From Bifidobacterium breve (GTDB lineage: Bacteria > Actinomycetota > Acidimicrobiia > Acidimicrobiales > Ilumatobacteraceae): a stretch of DNA of 13,266 nt. Shown here in pieces: positions 12,502 through 13,266 of the stretch; position 1 is the stretch's first letter, and each line of letters opens with the position of its first letter. The stretch is from positions 1 to 13,266 of the forward strand of contig CALPPJ020000012.1 in NCBI GenBank assembly GCA_943325425.2. The letters run 5' to 3'. The position numbers and the translations under genes were made by a program. The notes beneath the pieces were generated by a model, which made no database searches, had not been told where the DNA came from, and saw only the letters and a list, made by a program, of their open reading frames with translations.

Positions 12502-13266
12502 ATGATTACAACAAGCTCAAAACTCTTTTACGGACTTGGCGCAGTATCAATTGCTGGGTCCATCGTTTGGATGATCGCTCACGATGGTGGCGCACTTGGA
12601 GCAGTCGCTTTGGTGTTCATCGCCATTGCTGCAATCTTCCTCGGCGCAATCGCTTCATATGTTCGTGATGGTCACGTTTTGTCAACCGATACCGAACAGC
12701 ATGATTCGGCGCCAGCAGCACAGCGTGGACCTGGCCGTAGTTGGTTCCCACTCGGAACTGCTCTATCGCTCGGAACTGTGATCGTTGGTCTCGTCACTTC
12801 GCCAGGCATTTTCAAAGTCGGTGTCGCTTTGTTGATAGCGATGCTCGGCGAATGGCTGATTCAGAACTGGAGCGATCGTGCTTCGTCTGATCAGGGTTAT
12901 AACGAGCGCGTTCGCGGTCGAGTAGTACACCCTCTTGAGATTCCGATCGCTGGAGCACTATTGCTCGCCGTCATTGTGTTGTCGTTCTCGCGAGTGTTCT
13001 TGTCTTTGTCGAAAGATGCTGGGGCCATTGTTTTCAGCATCATCGGAATCTTGGTCTTGTTCTTTGGCTCGGTGCTATCAATCCGGCGCGGCACAAGTGC
13101 TCGTTTTGTTGGAGCGGTATGCGGAGTTGCCCTCTTGTCCCTATCAGTTGTCGGTGTCGTACTCGCACTTGATGGAGAACGCGAGCAACTGACCGAAGCC
13201 GCTGAAGAAGATCACTTTGCCCATCGGGCCTGTGGTGAAGAGGTCGAGTATTCGGATGAGGATGCG
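12502..13266 (+). CDS. Membrane protein with subunit IV-like (CtaF-like) N-terminal part, partial
   Basis: The frame opens at ATG 12502, 13 nt after the subunit III homologue, with GAGG at 12490-12493 as ribosome site, and runs past the window end without a stop; 255 residues are visible. About seven hydrophobic segments are seen (8-26, 31-53, 82-100, 104-122, 147-169, 173-193, 201-223). The first four follow the plan of actinobacterial oxidase subunit IV (CtaF): two helices, a polar loop, a Trp-Phe/Trp-Pro turn (SWFPLGTALSL, 80-90) and two more helices. The last three are extra. From residue 224 the chain becomes acidic and soluble (DGEREQLTEAAEEDHFAHRACGEE), with Cys244 near the break. A C-terminal domain beyond the window is likely; it might be a subunit II-like cupredoxin, but nothing visible proves this. 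It is probably the third member of the oxidase-like operon. Confidence 0.75.
   Translation, partial: MITTSSKLFYGLGAVSIAGSIVWMIAHDGGALGAVALVFIAIAAIFLGAIASYVRDGHVLSTDTEQHDSAPAAQRGPGRSWFPLGTALSLGTVIVGLVTSPGIFKVGVALLIAMLGEWLIQNWSDRASSDQGYNERVRGRVVHPLEIPIAGALLLAVIVLSFSRVFLSLSKDAGAIVFSIIGILVLFFGSVLSIRRGTSARFVGAVCGVALLSLSVVGVVLALDGEREQLTEAAEEDHFAHRACGEEVEYSDEDA

Noticed and set aside
1..13266. CRISPR arrays, insertion sequences or prophage genes
   Set aside because: No repeated spacer structure, transposase, integrase or phage-like gene is visible. The tRNA cluster shows no integrase or duplicated tRNA 3' end beside it, so no attachment site is supported.

Overview
The window looks like a chromosomal segment of an actinobacterium with a mid-range base composition. 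The class Acidimicrobiia is my best guess, but that is inferred from gene content and not proven. The pointers are the ClpS–DUF2017 pair, the tRNA-Glu/Asp/Phe cluster, aa3-type oxidase genes of actinobacterial flavour, and several genes that appear to be transcribed without a leader (a TANNNT box 6-8 nt before the start codon and no Shine-Dalgarno).

Layout. (1) 48-2653: purA and purB overlap as ATGA and form a purine operon. (2) 2657-3058, minus: a small basic protein with an AT-hook-like patch, convergent with purB. (3) 3059-3213: a divergent intergenic region with three abutting inverted repeats. (4) 3214-5692, plus: pyrE, a tandem UspA protein, and a TesB-type thioesterase. (5) 5653-7806, minus: a large membrane O-acyltransferase with an SGNH domain, whose 3' end overlaps tesB. 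(6) 7811-8156, minus: tRNA-Phe, tRNA-Asp and tRNA-Glu; the acyltransferase start codon lies 4 nt after tRNA-Phe. (7) 8251-9094, minus: DUF2017 and clpS, 1 nt apart. (8) 9116-10066, plus: ctaB (heme O synthase), divergent from clpS across 21 bp. (9) 10270 to the window end, plus: three membrane proteins homologous to cytochrome c oxidase subunits I, III and probably IV, the last one cut by the window edge.

The most interesting part is block 9. The subunit I homologue keeps the fold landmarks of heme-copper oxidases (VPLQLGA, AFPRL, the helix VI tyrosine, FWGPKLWGR) but has none of the six histidine ligands for heme a, heme a3 and CuB. It has also lost the D-channel Asp, Asn and Glu. The subunit III homologue has lost its signature histidines in parallel (TGFHGLHV reads TGAMTALL; YWHFVD reads YWYFLA). 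The reading frames are intact and tightly coupled, so this looks like a maintained, non-catalytic oxidase-like membrane complex rather than decay. Its function is unknown.

A second unusual point is the tRNA-Phe/acyltransferase junction. tRNA-Phe is the only one of the three tRNAs without an encoded CCA, and 3' processing would release an almost leaderless acyltransferase mRNA.
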